From Turnera subulata (taxonomy: Eukaryota; Streptophyta; Magnoliopsida; Malpighiales; Passifloraceae), in contig JAKUCV010003124.1 in the NCBI GenBank assembly GCA_028386065.3, positions 124,001 through 188,000 of the forward strand: 64,000 nucleotides of DNA. The letters are read 5' to 3'. The notes under the pieces are model-generated. The model was given only the letters and a program-made list of their open reading frames with translations, was not told the DNA's origin and did no database searches. Positions 25,901 through 38,931 of the stretch are shown in pieces (the first letter of the stretch is position 1; each line of letters begins with the position of its first letter). Position numbers and translations under genes: made by a program.

Positions 25901-27166
25901 ACTGAGTCAACGAAGCATCCTACGGGCAAAAATGATGTATGTGAAGCATTAGCAGGCAATTCCTTAAATGTTTAAATGATTCCTCAAGCTCTTAGGCCAA
26001 AAACCAGAAATTTTAAGTGGAAATAACCACAATTATTGTGCATAGAACAAATGGCGTCCTCTCCACAACAATATAAGTGAAGCTTCTTGCATCATTTCTT
26101 AAGCAGTTAGATACTGACTCTTTCGTAACACTACCATCAAATTATAGGAAATCCAAATCCGATACTTTTAACAAACTATATATGAAAGCATAAACACTGG
26201 GCGAGCTCTATAGACAAAAAATTCGAGAAATGTCCCTTTAAGCACCTGCCACGGACCTATAAGCACGATTTGAAACAGACAGAAAATGCATGCGCCTATC
26301 TAAATCTGAAGTATCATGAGGTTAGCAAAATTTGATCATCTTATTCAAATGTAATGAGTTATCATGCATATTCTTTTTCGTAACCGATACAGAATTCATT
26401 CTTACCCTCACATCAAAAAGCATAATAATCAAGGTCCAGTAGTTAATTTCTCCAGATTAAAGAGAAAAAGAAAACATTGCACGAGTAAAGACAAAAACTT
26501 AATATAAAGCAATATTAAGCAACGGAGAAACTGATACTCCCACAACCAGTAGATCAATCAAGTTACCTTACCAGTTTTTTCAGAAACTTGCTTGGACGCA
26601 CGCGGCTCATCTCCATCGCCCGCCCTTTCACTCTTCCCTTCCTTCCCTCCCTTCCGCTCTTTTTCCTTCTCCCTATCCCTATCCCTATCCCTATCCCTCT
26701 CCCTATCTCTCTCCCTTTCCCTCTCCCTCTCACTCTCCCTTCCCTCTTTCCGACTCCCAGAATCCCTATGCCTCCCTTCACTCTTCCCGCTACTCTTCTC
26801 CACACTGTCGTCCCTCCTCCTACTCTTAGATTCGCCAGTCTTCTCCTTCACCCTCTTCGTCACTTCCGCTCCACCACCATCCTCATCTCCTCCATTCCAC
26901 CTGTCACTCACCCCATCCTCCCCTCCTCCGCCTCCTCTCTCTTTCCGCCTCTTCGACGAAGAAGAGTACTCCTCCACGTAGTCCCCATTCCCGGAATCCT
27001 TCACATCGAACTTCCGCTTCTCGCTGGAGCCGGACTCCTTCGAAACCCTAACACTCCCACTCTCCTCCTTCCCCTTCCTCTCCTTCAAGCTCGAGGAGTC
27101 CTTCTCCGAATCCGAGTACTCCCGGGAACTATGCTTGCTCGATTTGTGACGCGAACTCTTCGGCAT
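19972..27166 (-). CDS. HIZ2: RD/RE-rich m6A-writer-associated protein, HIZ2-like (plant ZC3H13/Flacc counterpart)
   Basis: Five exons on the minus strand: 27166-26572, 24086-23180, 22792-21457, 21368-21285, 20625-19972. The phases agree and give 1191 residues. Exon 1 (1-198) is Ser/Lys/Glu-rich and ends in dense RE/RD repeats. Exon 2 holds a second, longer RD/RE/DRD array (roughly residues 320-430). Exon 3 has Arg/Ser stretches, then a Gly/Pro/Met/Trp-rich middle (WSSPLPNGYMPFQHGPAHGG) and a conserved-looking folded part (ICQAYLSKLDISTELAGPEL). Exon 5 is acidic and disordered. The length and low-complexity design match Arabidopsis At5g53440, reported as HAKAI-interacting protein HIZ2, a nuclear partner of the mRNA N6-adenosine methyltransferase complex. 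No CCCH zinc finger is visible here. The start is ATG 27164-27166, with a long GA-rich leader upstream. Exons 1 and 2 flank a 2.5 kb intron. The family call rests on recalled architecture and synteny; these low-complexity regions align poorly. Confidence 0.75.
26671..26703 (-). other. G-quadruplex motif in the coding strand of the HIZ2-like gene
   Basis: On the coding strand six GGG runs are separated by three-base spacers (ATA, then AGA in the last), meeting the standard four-run quadruplex definition with room to spare. It encodes alternating Arg-Asp, so it may be a by-product of the RD repeat. Confidence 0.65.
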
Positions 27167-28733
27167 CACTAACAGAACACCAACAAGCCCTAAAGCCGCA
27201 CTCGAATCCTTATCCGCAAGTACCGTTACTGGAAGATATCAAAACCCTAATTCGACGCGCACCGAATCCCGATTGCGAAGAATTGGCACTGGATAAACCC
27301 TAATTGGAAGTAAACTTTGCGGCGGGGAGAGGGAAGAACAGAAAAACCGAGGAGTGAAAACCCTAAGCGGAGAGAGAGAGAGAGAAAAAAAATAAAGAAG
27401 AAGAGAGTAGATCGGCGGCGATAGGAGAGGGGTAATGGGATTGGGATCGGTAATGGAGTAAAATTACGAGAGTACCAAGAAGGAAAGTGAAGGTAAGAAT
27501 GGGGTAGGGCGGGGATAAATGTGGAAGAAGAGCATTCGATGTTGAAGAGACGAGCGCAAAACGTGTTTGTTTTTTTTTTTTTTTTGAGTTTTGAGCGAAG
27601 CGAGAAATGGAGAGAGAGAGAGAAGAGAGCGGTTCTTTGTGTTGGTTTTTTTTTTGTTTCCTTTACTTTTTGGGTGAGAGACTGGGAGAAGACTTGGGGG
27701 ATAATTTGTGTCGGCGTGACTGGATTACCCATGGGAGTTTCGTTAATTTACGATTCTGGACCTGGGGAGGCTAATAACTGATCGCCCGCGTGTTGATTGG
27801 GTTACGTTACCGGATCCAATCGGGCCGCGACACGTAAGTAGGTACGAGGTGGGGAAAGGCTAGGGAGTGACGGAGACCATGTGAGCTCGGGGGGTTAGAG
27901 CCAATGATGTTATAATCATGTGGTCTGTTTTGGATGGGAGAGGAATATGCTTATGGAATCCATTTAGCAAACGTGAGTTTTGTAGGGTGGGAGCAGGGAG
28001 GGATGGTGTGTGTACTTTGGGAAGTAGATCGAGGAGCTGTGTCTGTTCTAGGGCCGCTACAGCTAGCTTGCTTCAGGGAAAAAATGCCTGGATTTTTTTC
28101 TTTTTATGTTTTTTAGGTTTGTTCTTTGATATTATGGGATTTGAGTTGGGTTTAGTTGTGTTTTTTTGTGGTACTTTTTAGTTTCCACACAACAATTATC
28201 CATTGCATCTGATATGTTTTTTTTGCTGGAAAAATTATTTTTCATCTTGGATGCTAAATACAACTTTTGACGCTTATTTATAATTTCAAGCTTTCATCTT
28301 TTTTCTAACATGCTAAATTATATCAGAATTTAAAAGTTTTTTTATGAATATTAGAAACTAAATTAAACTCCTTGCGCATGTCCCATCCCCTCATCCCAAA
28401 CCCAACCTATAGCAGGGTAAAATTTTTTGGGGGAAAAAAGTCTTTGGGATCATAAATATAAGGATTGTGACATTTTTTCTTATAATTGAAAGTTTAGGGT
28501 TGGGAAAAGCAAATTTTTGTCATTTTAGTATAATGAAAAATAGAACCTTAGAAACACAATCTAGTGGGTTATGTCTAGTGTTTTCAAACCTGGACCGACC
28601 TGTTTGGTTTGCTGAGTTCATAATTCATTTGTAAATTTTTGGTTGAATCCAAGTTTGATTGTTTACATAGGGAAATTCGTGACCTTGTGGTCCGAGCGGG
28701 TCAACTTCCGGTCCGAATTTAACAACATTAGTT
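27167..28733. other. Leader/promoter region of the HIZ2-like gene and intergenic DNA
   Basis: Holds GA runs (27369-27386 and 27611-27630) and T-runs that on the minus strand give a CT-rich and A-rich leader, common in plant housekeeping genes. From 27900 to the MULE at 28734 nothing coding was found. Confidence 0.45.
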
Positions 28734-29738
28734 AGGGGTGTAAACGAGCTAAGTATAGGCAGGCTTGACTCGAACTCGTCAAGGAAAAATTATACTCGAA
28801 CTCGACTGGAGCTCGATCAAGCTTCGATTTCGAGCTCAAGCTCGTTAAGCAAAAGACAGGCTCGAACTCGGCTCAACTAAGCTCGATATACCTCACATCG
28901 CCGCTCACTGCCATTTATGCTAAAGCTAATCGTTTCTCCATATACCCACCCTAGGCCTCATTTTACCTTTCCTCAAAATCACACACACACTCATAAAAAA
29001 AAAAAAAAAACACAATTACAAAGGCATTGCCTAAGATGATAATAACCATCGTCGCACCGGATATGTTAACTTGGCAGTTGGATGTGGTGGAAGCCATCAT
29101 AGAGATGTTGTCATTGAAGAACGAGAATGGATAAGGGGATAGATCAAATATGGTAGAGAGTAGCGGGGGTGGTGGAAGAGTTGATCGCGTCGGCAACGGC
29201 CAGTAGATGCAGACGGCGCACTGTGATCAAATTTTTGTTTTTGTTTTTTTTTTGCTTTCGCACTGGTGTCCTGGGCCAATCCACCTTTAAGGAATAACAA
29301 CGAGCCCAGACTAATCCAGCTCAAGGCATGATTGGAACCATACAGGTTGGCGCCTCTAGCCCCTAGAGTGCTGTGTTCCCAAGGTTCGAACTCGAGATCC
29401 CTTGATTAAGCTAGAACAACTCCAACCAGTTGATCTAATCATTGGGTTATTGTTTTCATTGTTGAAGAAGAACAACCATTTTAGGGATGGGTTTTGAGTT
29501 CTTTTTTAATTATAGATTAGGCTTTGGGAAATTTTAAAAACCCAATCCAAATTATAACTAGTAGACCTAATTTAAGACTCGCGAGCCTAACAAGGTAAAG
29601 TATAGCAGGCTTGAACTCGGCTCGAATGAAAGCTCGACTCGAGTTCGATATGATCCAGTCGAGTTCAAGGAGTCATCAAGGCGAGTTCGAATAGTTATTG
29701 CAATCTCGTGTAACTTAGCTAGGCTCATTTACAACCTT
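28734..29738 (+). mobile_element. Mutator-like (MULE/MITE) non-autonomous DNA transposon, 1.0 kb
   Basis: The left terminus AGGGGTGTAAACGAGC pairs with the inverted right terminus AAGGTTGTAAATGAGC. Flanking direct repeats AACATTAGTT (28724-28733) and AACATTGGTT (29739-29748) are ten bases long with one mismatch; 9-11 base duplications are typical of Mutator-like transposition. Subterminal parts are full of short CTCGACTCG-type repeats. No transposase is encoded. A SINE lies inside. Confidence 0.75.
29226..29455 (-). mobile_element. tRNA-derived SINE nested in the MULE
   Basis: Read on the minus strand: an A-box-like TCAACTGGTTGGAG (about 29441-29428), a B box GAGTTCGAACCTT (29393-29381) about 35 bases on, a body of about 150 bases, and an A-rich tail with interspersed C (29250-29226). 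This is the order of a Pol III SINE. Flanking duplications were not identified with confidence. Confidence 0.5.
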
Positions 29739-30101
29739 AACATTGGTTATGTTCTTTTCAAGTGTAGTATGTTTTTGGAAACTTGTAGTCTGCCTACGTG
29801 GCACGTCGTTTCCAAGCAACGACCATACTTCATCCTGTCTGTTTTACGGTTACTACATTTTCCTTGACGTCTTTTCCCCTCTTCTTCATTCCTCTCAATC
29901 TTCCCTCCCTTTCCCAAAATTCGGCATCCGTAAATCCACAAAATCTGCCGTTAAAATCAGGTATTTATTTTCTCATTTATGTTCTCTCTTTTCTCTTGGA
30001 TCGTCCATTGATTCCAAAAAAACACCCGTTGATTTTTGCCGTGCAGATAATCGACTCATCTCCGATTTGTGAGTTTCGCCGATCTCCGTTAAATCTTCGA
30101 A

Positions 30102-32170
30102 ATGGGAATCAGCAAAACCGAGATAAACTTGAGGAGGTTACTCGCCGCCGCTCCTCAGCAACAAAATCAAGCCAAACTCGTACACGTAAGTTGCAGTAAG
30201 TACCTGCTTTTTTATTTTATCCGATTTTTTTTTTCTCAATATACTCGTCTTTGTTTATCTTGAACAAAAATGTGAATAAATGAAATGTTTTTTTTCACAG
30301 TATATTGCTACTCTTCGGGAACAATTGGAGCAACTCGCTGAAGAGAGAACCGCAGATGACTTGCCTAGGTCAGTTAACATACTACGGATCTTTTGTTTCG
30401 GTGATAGTGTTTTTTAGTTTTGTTTGCTTCATACAATGACTGTTCTTCTGGGTTTGTTTCATCAGAGTTTCCAAGGCCAAATTGAATGATTATTCGGAGA
30501 AGATTGAAGCAATTGCTTCCAAATTAGCCGCTCCTTTGGTAATTAAGTTGCTATATGCTTATATTTTGTGAAGGGAATAAGGTTTAAAGAGGGGTATAAT
30601 AAGCTAATCAGCAACCTCCACATCGTACCAGCCCCATTTGGATGAAAATTATCAATGCTAACCATTCTGTTTATCTTGTTGTCTCAGCCCGATATTAAGG
30701 TATCCACGGAGTCTTCTCCCGCGAGTGCTACAAAAGACAGCCCGACTGCCAAAGATGGAGAAAGTCACATTCCCTCTTCTCCAGGCTTGAGGAGGAGATT
30801 TGTGTAAGTAGCTCTGTAGTTTGCTAGGATTTTTATGAATTAAAAAAATCTCCATCATTTTCTTGTGGATTTTTAGGCGTGTAGATTATGCCAATTTGTT
30901 TTGCTTTGCTCGTTACACAGGCCTGCCTCAAATGTAAAAGAGAAAACTCATGAAATTCAGGCCGATGCATCAGCACCTGTCAAACTGGACGCTGCAGCAC
31001 AAGCTCATATTGAAAAGCACAGGTACTGTCAGCTTTTTTTCTCTTCCTATTACAATTTGATTAGATGATGCGTCTCGTTAGGTTTCAAAGATGGCGTGAA
31101 AAACTCACTGCAATGTGGTTTAACTTTTTAAAAACGGAAGATTGTTGTTGTTCCTCAGTAAGTATTTTATCATTTACTGTATTAGTTTTACTTCTTCCTC
31201 GGACATCTTGAGTTATATTTTCTCTCTGTTGTGCTATTATCGCTAAAATGATTCCGGCAAATATTTAAGGGTACACAGGAATTTGGACTGGATGTATCGC
31301 ATTCATCTTATCTCCCAAAGTTTTAAGCTTTTTTCTGTCCTTAACAGAAAGCTTCAAGAGGACTTGACAGATGAAATGGTTGGATTAGCAAAACAACTCA
31401 AAGAGAGCAGTCTCTTAATGCATAGGTCCTTGCAAGACACTGAAAAGGTTTGAACTTTGGGTGCTCAATCATGTCTCTGATCATTTTGTTCATTGATAGT
31501 GTTCATAATTCATTAAATGCCTTTTTTTGGGACGTATTTTATTCCTAAGGACAGTATACAATTTGAATTACAATGGTTTTGCTGGAAGACATAGGCTGAG
31601 GGAAACTGACTGGCTAGTGTTCTATGATTTAGGTGCACTGGTTTGGTACTGATACCAATTGCTTGAGTTATCATCAGTGATTATGTTTGTCATACATGGT
31701 TTTTTTCATTGCATAATTCATATTGTTGTAGAATTTGCAAAAACTAGAAACAAAAATTTGAAGCTCCTCAGATCTGATTTGGGCGCAAGTTGTTCCAATG
31801 CACTGTAAAAACCTGTAGCTTTCTTAAACTTTGTCATCTCTAACGTTACCTGCTACTGCCATACGTAAAAAAATTATTCAAATGCAAAGATAGGGATGAA
31901 TTTGCTGTCGAATTTCCAGATACGATCAGTTCTTTTCTGAGCCATAACTTTGCAGTCTATTTTTCTCACAATCCAGTTATTGTTTCAATGCAGATACTTG
32001 ATTCTACGGAGAGTGCTATTGAGCAAAGCTTGGCTGGGACTGGTCGTGCCAATGTAAGAGCGTTAGAAGTATACTCGAAGACTTCCAAGACTACATGCTT
32101 CACATGGCTGGTTATCTTCCTAATGACGTGTATTTTTATCATGGTTGTTCTCCTTATTCGTGTTACTTGA
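30102..32170 (+). CDS. USE1: USE1-type SNARE, ER-localised
   Basis: Seven exons (30102-30185, 30301-30368, 30466-30538, 30688-30803, 30921-31022, 31348-31447, 31994-32170) give 239 residues with consistent phases. Use1 is the Q-SNARE on the ER that helps fuse retrograde COPI vesicles from the Golgi. The N-terminus [18 protein letters not shown] fits plant Use1 proteins. The SNARE helix lies in exons 6-7 ([19 protein letters not shown] through [12 protein letters not shown]). A single C-terminal membrane anchor ([20 protein letters not shown]) ends in a short lumenal tail, the usual tail-anchored layout. A 5' UTR intron (GT near 29962, AG near 30047) is plausible. The gene converges with the CAT2-like gene, about 1.05 kb apart. 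Confidence 0.9.
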
Positions 32171-33225
32171 AGGTTCCAGGAGGGGATTTTTTCTTTTTTA
32201 CCTTATTGACAAGGGAGTGCCTCTTTTTTCTTGCACCTTGTACATCTTCCATGTGGCGGTCGTCCCTAAAATGTTTTATACAGTTTGTGTCCAAATTAAA
32301 ACTGGTCTCATTCTACTATTTTCAGCTGTTGATATTTGGTTTGGAGCACGTATTTAGTTCTTTCCTCTGCCCGTCCGTTGGTGCTGTTTTCACGTCCAAT
32401 GCTTGTAAACATTGGGCACCGTCAAAAAAGAGAATATGCAAGCACTTCCACTAGTATCCGAAGTCCTGTCTCTTTGTCAAGTTTTGTCATCAATTCACTA
32501 TCCTTGGGTTGAGTATGCTCGGCCACCTGTGAATAACCGACACTATTGCCTAGCCCTGTGAAACCCATGCATGTCATATCAGAGAACATAGAGACAGAAA
32601 CAGATGCTTCCTGTTTACCTTATTCGATTGGTTTCAAAAGATTGACCTTAGCCATTCCTTAATCACACAATAACAGGCTCTCAAGGCCACTTGAGCAACT
32701 CAATTCCTGATCTACCATATTAGGCACCTCAGCTATCACAACGTTTATGAAAGTTTGAGCCATCGAAATGAATTTTGTGCCTGCCTGCTTGTAAGCTTTT
32801 TGATTTTAAGTTTTAACCTCCTATGAACCACCAACCAGAAAATATTCATACAATCAAGTGCTTCTACTAAAATCTTCTAGTATCAATTTCACACAAAAAA
32901 ATGGGTCACTTTTCACCGTCAAGTGCTTCTACTAAAATCTTCTAGAGTATACGCATCCAAATAATCAAACAGAATGGATCTTTTAACTAAGCTTCAATGG
33001 TATTACATTTTCTTTTCATTCAGCAAATTATGTACAGTATTTGAAGGAGTCCCCAGAATAACCACCTATACAATAAATACTAAATACATGTGAGACTCAT
33101 TTCAGCCACTCGGGCCCCACCTAACAACACACACACCACATGGGGACAGGTAAGAATGACACTGTCTAATCATACAACATAGAGATTTTGTTTCGAGAAC
33201 TACAGGAGATTACCAATATCCTGAA
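32171..33225. other. Spacer between converging USE1-like and CAT2-like genes
   Basis: Holds the 3' UTRs of both genes. A string CAAGTGCTTCTACTAAAATC repeats at about 32856 and 32920, a short direct duplication. No other feature was found. Confidence 0.5.
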
Positions 33226-36200
33226 CTAAGCCAGACTATCCTTAGAGCTGCGATAAATTTCGTCAGCATGAGCTGCAGGCACATATACTGCATTGAGTAG
33301 CGAGCTGTGTGTCCTTCCATAGAATGCATAAACCAGCACCCCAATCATCAGCCACACAGAAACCCGGGCCCAGGTTCCAACACTGAGTGGTAAGAAAAAG
33401 AATTTTGGATGAGAAAAAGAGTTGAAGAAGATAATTGGAGCAGAAATCAAGACAGAAGCCAGTGGATTAACTAGATCGAAGCTCAAGTAGCACATACAAA
33501 GATCAGGTAATATTGTACAAATAGAAATATCTAGAAAATAAACAGCTATATTTTTCAGTAACTGTATGGCATAATATTTGAATCATGAATTCCTGACAGT
33601 AGAGTGAATTGCACAATAATTTATTGAATACTCACCCCAGATTAATCAGCAGGTACATGTTGATGAGAATGCAGGCAATAGGAAGGAGTGGCACAAAAGG
33701 GCAAGTAAAACCTGCAAAGAATTTGTTATTTCTTGTTGATGGAGGACTTTTACTTATGACAGTACGCAGACAAACAAGCAGTGCCGTGCAAATATTGAAC
33801 CAACAAAAGCAGTTAATCAAGATTGCAAATGACTCCTAGGTGGGGCCTCCAATGCACAGCTAAAAGAAGCTATCAGTGCATAACAAGTGCCGTCCCAAGT
33901 GTTGGATTTAGTTAAATCTGCATTATGCAACTTGATGATAGAAAACCATAGTGAATGTGACCCTTCTTGTATGAACTGAAGAACATGCTTAGAATGCTCC
34001 GTCAGTTTCTGGAACAGTCAACAAAGAAACATATTCAATATTCTCTCAAAACTTCTTCCAGAGGATCAAGCCTGTTCTATGCTAAAAAAGGCTGGTGTTC
34101 ACAACCTTATGAACATTTGATGTTTGCTTCAAGCTGCAGTAAAAGATCGAAAAGAGAATTTTCTTAAACTAGACCAACCTCATTGAGTAGCAAACTGACT
34201 ATACAAGTACATACCTCCTGAATGCCCAAAGCTATGCCTTGCGTCATCTTGCTCTATACAAGTAAGAATAATCAAACCAAGCAGAAGAATAGCACCACCC
34301 ACGCCACATAAGGTAAAACGGAGAAGCCTGATGGAAGAATAAAACAATAAAGTACATTTGTAAGAAAATAAAGCACAACATATGGGCACAGCAGAAATTT
34401 CTAACCCTCTCTCTCCTTCCAGACAAAACATAGAAGCTTTAGGTTTATAGCCATCATTTATTGATAGTGACCAAGACAACTATTTATTCCCCACTTTGTC
34501 TTGGGTCTAGGCAACACAGATAGGAGCAGCTAACCAACCTTGGAAGACTAAATTCTGAAGCAGCAAATGTCAGGACAAGTGCACCCAAAGAAGTGAGAGC
34601 TATGGTCCAGCCAGCAAATTTCCGCCTGGTCTCTTCATTTAGGTTGACTAGATCAACATAAAAATATCAACAGATCAAAGACAGAAGACCGAGATGATTA
34701 AAAGACCATGAAGATGCACACCAGTACTAAATTCCAGTGTGGTTATATCTAGGTATCAGGCATATACTATAGACTACAATTTGGGACAAGTCAATCTTCA
34801 AGCAATCCTTTGCAATTTTATTGGCAGCTAGATATAGCAGCAAATTCTGTTTACACTCTTTGCGAAAGAATTCCAGAATGCATGCCTCCAAGAACAACTC
34901 ATAAATATGCCAAAAGCAAGCATGATGCCTCAACATTGGATAAACAATGTTTGTCAATCTGGATAACTTGACATCATTTTTCTATAAGTTAGTGTGGCAA
35001 TGTCTTGTACTGTGTGACTTAGCAGAAGCATAATAGTTTATGGGGCCAAGTCAGTCACACAATGACTCAAACGGATGAATCCAGCATCCTAGCCATCCTA
35101 CCAAACTTTTCTCCTGTGGTGCTTGGGGTGGGGGTGGAAGACTTGGAGACAGGCAAGAATTGTAATGATCTCAAGCTTATATCCATGCTAAAGAAACATA
35201 AAAGGTCAAAGAAACTTACCATTTCCTTGAGATAATTGTTTCAAAATAATTGGATAACTAACAGCTGCTTTCTCTTTGCCTAGTAAAGGCACGCTGCTAT
35301 CTTTTGAAGTACCAACATATACATATGGCTTCTTTCCATCCACACTCCGAGCAGCCCCACTGAATTGCAATGACACAGAATCTATTGTTGCCTGAAGAGA
35401 TGCTGGAAATGGAACCTCATCTGGTGGGACATATCTCAGAATCAATACAGAAATAGCAACAACGGTGAAAGCAAGAAGTGTGCCAACACTGACCTGCAGA
35501 AAATAACACAATTAAAAGCCTGAATAGCATTACCATGAAGAAGAAATATGCATGAAAAATGCCACAGTTTGTGGTCATTCTTCACTTAATAGTACAAGAA
35601 TCTTAACTTACCATCCCAGCCAACTCAGAAACGTCCATAAAAAATGCCAATATTGCAGCTACAAGGCCAGTTGCCAAAGTGCCTTTGACAGGAACTTGAG
35701 TGCTTTTATTAATATCAGAGAAGAAAGATGGTAGTAGACCATCGCTTGCCATTGCCATAAAAATTCGGGGCTGAGGGATAAAGAAATAAGACAATTGATA
35801 AATCATTACACAGAAATGATAGATACTAAAAAATTGAACTGATTCACAAGAAAGAAACGATAAGAAAATCTCACAGGACTTTGAAAATCCATTTAATTAC
35901 CTGAGGAAGCAGTGAACCCATCAATGTCGCACAGAGAGCCATAACAGTCCCAACACTAATTATGTATCTGGATGCACAAGCAAGAACATAATGCAGAAAT
36001 TCAGAAAACAATCGATAAGCCATGCATTTGGTGCATCACTACAAACTTACACTGCCCATTGCATTCCATGACCAGCAAATGCAGAGGAGATAGGAGTATC
36101 AGGATCCATTGCGTAATAAGGTACCAGCCCAACAACAACAACAGAAACCAGCATGTATAAGCCACAACAAATAAACAAGGAAAGTCCTATTCCGAGCGGC

Positions 36201-38931
36201 AAATCTCGCTGAGGATTCTTTACCTGCAGGAAAAATTATTAAATAAACATGAAGTTAAAATTCCAACAATTATGGCATCAGGACGGGGAGAGTTATATGA
36301 GAATGATAGATATTATAGAAAAGAAGACATGGAGGGAGTTATACGAGATAGATAAGTATTATAGAAAAGCAGAGGATTGAAATAAAAAGAAGACATACCT
36401 CCTCAGCAGTGCTGGCAACTGTATCAAAGCCAATATAAGCAAAAAATACTGTGGCGGATCCTGCCAGCATCCCATTTGCGCCAAAGGGAAAATACCTGTC
36501 CATGGAAAAGATCTAGATCTGTATAAACTATATAAATGATGTCTATGAGAGAATTTTCAATATAGGATATTTATTACCCAGTAGGAAGTCCATATCCAGG
36601 CCATCCAGTCTTGCATCCCAGATAACTGCCAGCGATTATGACAAAAAGCATGGCACATACATTTGCGGAGGTGACTATAGCTTGTGCTAGAGCACTCTGC
36701 ACAATTAATTTTCTTTTTTCAAGCAGTTTGACAAAAAAATGGGCAAAGGAAACGTTTGTCCCGGAAGATAGCTTGGGAAATAAAGGGAATACATCATTAG
36801 TCACAGAAGGGTACCTCTTTGATTCCAACACACAAAAGCCCAGTGACAATAAAGACTAAAATGGCAGCGCATGGGTCAACCACAATATCAAGTCCAGGAA
36901 TATGCTGGCGAGCCAAAAATACAGGAAGACTATCTGGACCTCCAAAAAGCAATGACTGGATGCATGATATGGTATGGATTAGAAAGGTATATACTGTAAG
37001 TCAGAAGGGAATCAAAGAGGAAAATAGTCCAGCAGAAAACATGAAGTTATGTGCAATGAAATGACAATTTTACTGGAAACAAAAAGAATCATGACATAAG
37101 TTTTACCTCACAGGTTAAAGCACATTTCCTTTTACTATAAGGCTAACACCAAAAGGCATCAACTGATAGATTTTGTAAGCGGGAAAAAAGGGAGATCACA
37201 CAGTTCAGCAAATCATATTTATTCAAGAAGATGAAAAAGCAATTCTTGCAATTATATTCTGCCAAACCCTGTGAATTACTGAATTCAACTTTCCAGGTAA
37301 TAAAGATGCATAAGATTGATTCCAATGATGAAAATATGGGGAGTAATTTCCATTTAGGTATCATCCAAGAACCAAATTGTTTAGTTTGGCAGAGAATTGC
37401 ATTGAAGCTAGAGCCCCAGAATAAGGATTATATTGTCACCGAAAGCAAGCATATATCTGCAAGAAGTTATTGGTTGTACCCATTACTAGGAAGTACAAGA
37501 ACTGAAACTATTTGCACAGTATATCTTCCACTAGAAAAGGATAAACCTTTGAAAGGATGCATTCAGCCATGTTCTTCAGATGGCAGTCCATAGGACTGTA
37601 TACCAACTAAACTATGCCCTAAACTGTAAGGAGATAACTAAATATATATATGTATATTTTGAAATAGAAATTTGAGTTATAGAAATTCACTGAACCAGAC
37701 TTGGGGAGACACCACGAGCAACTGCTGATCCACTGATTGTGTATTCCAGTATGAGAGCCCAGCCAATCAACCACGCAATACTGCATTTGGCATTGCCAAT
37801 CAGTTAACAAGGCAAACCAAACAGTTTGACAAATCCAAAATGAATACAAGAATGAGCTTATAACCTCTTCTCTGCATATGATCAACTAATTCCTACAATA
37901 TATAGAAAAAGTATACTACAAAGAAAATGGTCCAGCATGTGCCTTTTGAGTTACATATAACTTGAACAAAGAATCACATCAGAGCAAAACTTTGAATCTT
38001 AAGCAGGAAAGAACTAGTAGATACCCCTCTCCACAACATATGTAAGAATAATGATACGCACTGCCAGCAGATGGACATCGACTTGAAAGTTCTGCATAGC
38101 AAAAAGCAGAAAGAGCAGCGGCAATTCCAGCTATAAGAAAGGATATTGTGATCGCTGGTCCAGAATGCTCTCTAGCCACCGTTCCAACAAGAATGTAAAC
38201 ACCGGCTCCAATTGTTGAGCCAACACCTGATCAGTGTGTACAGGACTTCAGCAGGAAGTTATTCAGATAGAAAGACAAAATGTAAAAGTCAGCAAAAGCA
38301 TCTACAGGATTCATCCGTCTCGGTATCATTTAAGATAGAGGAGAGCAAAATCACAAGCATATATAAAGCTACAAAGACAGACAAAACTTGCCTAGTTATA
38401 CAGCACTCAAAAGTAAATATTTTCGTTGGGGAATTAATTAGACTAAGTTCCATCAAAAGACAAAATGAACACTAAAACGTTTTTGCCTGCAGGACCAACA
38501 ACTTATAATACAAGAGGGCGACTCTGAAAGGAACTGATCCATCAAAAGATAACCCAAACAACTAGCTTCATTTCATCGATCAAAAAACAAATACAAAAAC
38601 AAATAGATCTATTTTAACGCCATCCAGACTTCAAAGTAGCAGCAAAAACGAGGGAGTAGAGCAGAAACCAAACCAGACTGGTGCAGCAAAACAAACCCGA
38701 ACCACAAAGTAGAGGAACAAGCAAGCACTAAACACCATAACTATTACCAATTGCAACAAGGTAAGGAACAGACAACTCCTTGGCTAATTGATGGTGACCA
38801 CCATTTCCCTTGACGTGGACGGAGTCAACCTGCTTTCTCCTTATCAAACCCCTAACACAACCACCCAACACCCCCAACCCACCACCACCACCACCACCAC
38901 CGTCATTTTGCGAATCAACTAGAAAACCCAT
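33226..38931 (-). CDS. CAT2: Cationic amino acid transporter, CAT2-like (vacuolar membrane)
   Basis: Fourteen exons: 38931-38748, 38226-38025, 37780-37696, 36955-36815, 36696-36578, 36495-36399, 36223-36051, 35967-35901, 35770-35612, 35493-35220, 34647-34539, 34327-34215, 33711-33636, 33382-33226. Phases agree and give 651 residues, the normal size of plant CATs. The N-terminus MGFLVDSQ followed by a Gly run and RRKQVDS is characteristic of the CAT2/3/4 branch. Family hallmarks are [20 protein letters not shown] (TM1), [45 protein letters not shown]-like [16 protein letters not shown], and a C-terminus with two membrane spans ending KDSLA. CAT2-type proteins are APC-superfamily carriers reported at the tonoplast, moving amino acids between vacuole and cytosol. 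The start is the only ATG giving the conserved N-terminus. Nothing appears broken. Confidence 0.92.

Noticed and set aside
26671..26703. CCCTAT repeats resembling interstitial telomere sequence
   Set aside because: The plant telomere unit is CCCTAAA. Here the hexamer encodes Arg-Asp pairs inside an open exon.
27247..27732. Minus-strand frame of 161 codons upstream of the HIZ2-like gene
   Set aside because: Falls in the CT- and A-rich leader/promoter; Ser/Leu/Phe-rich product with no recognisable domain.
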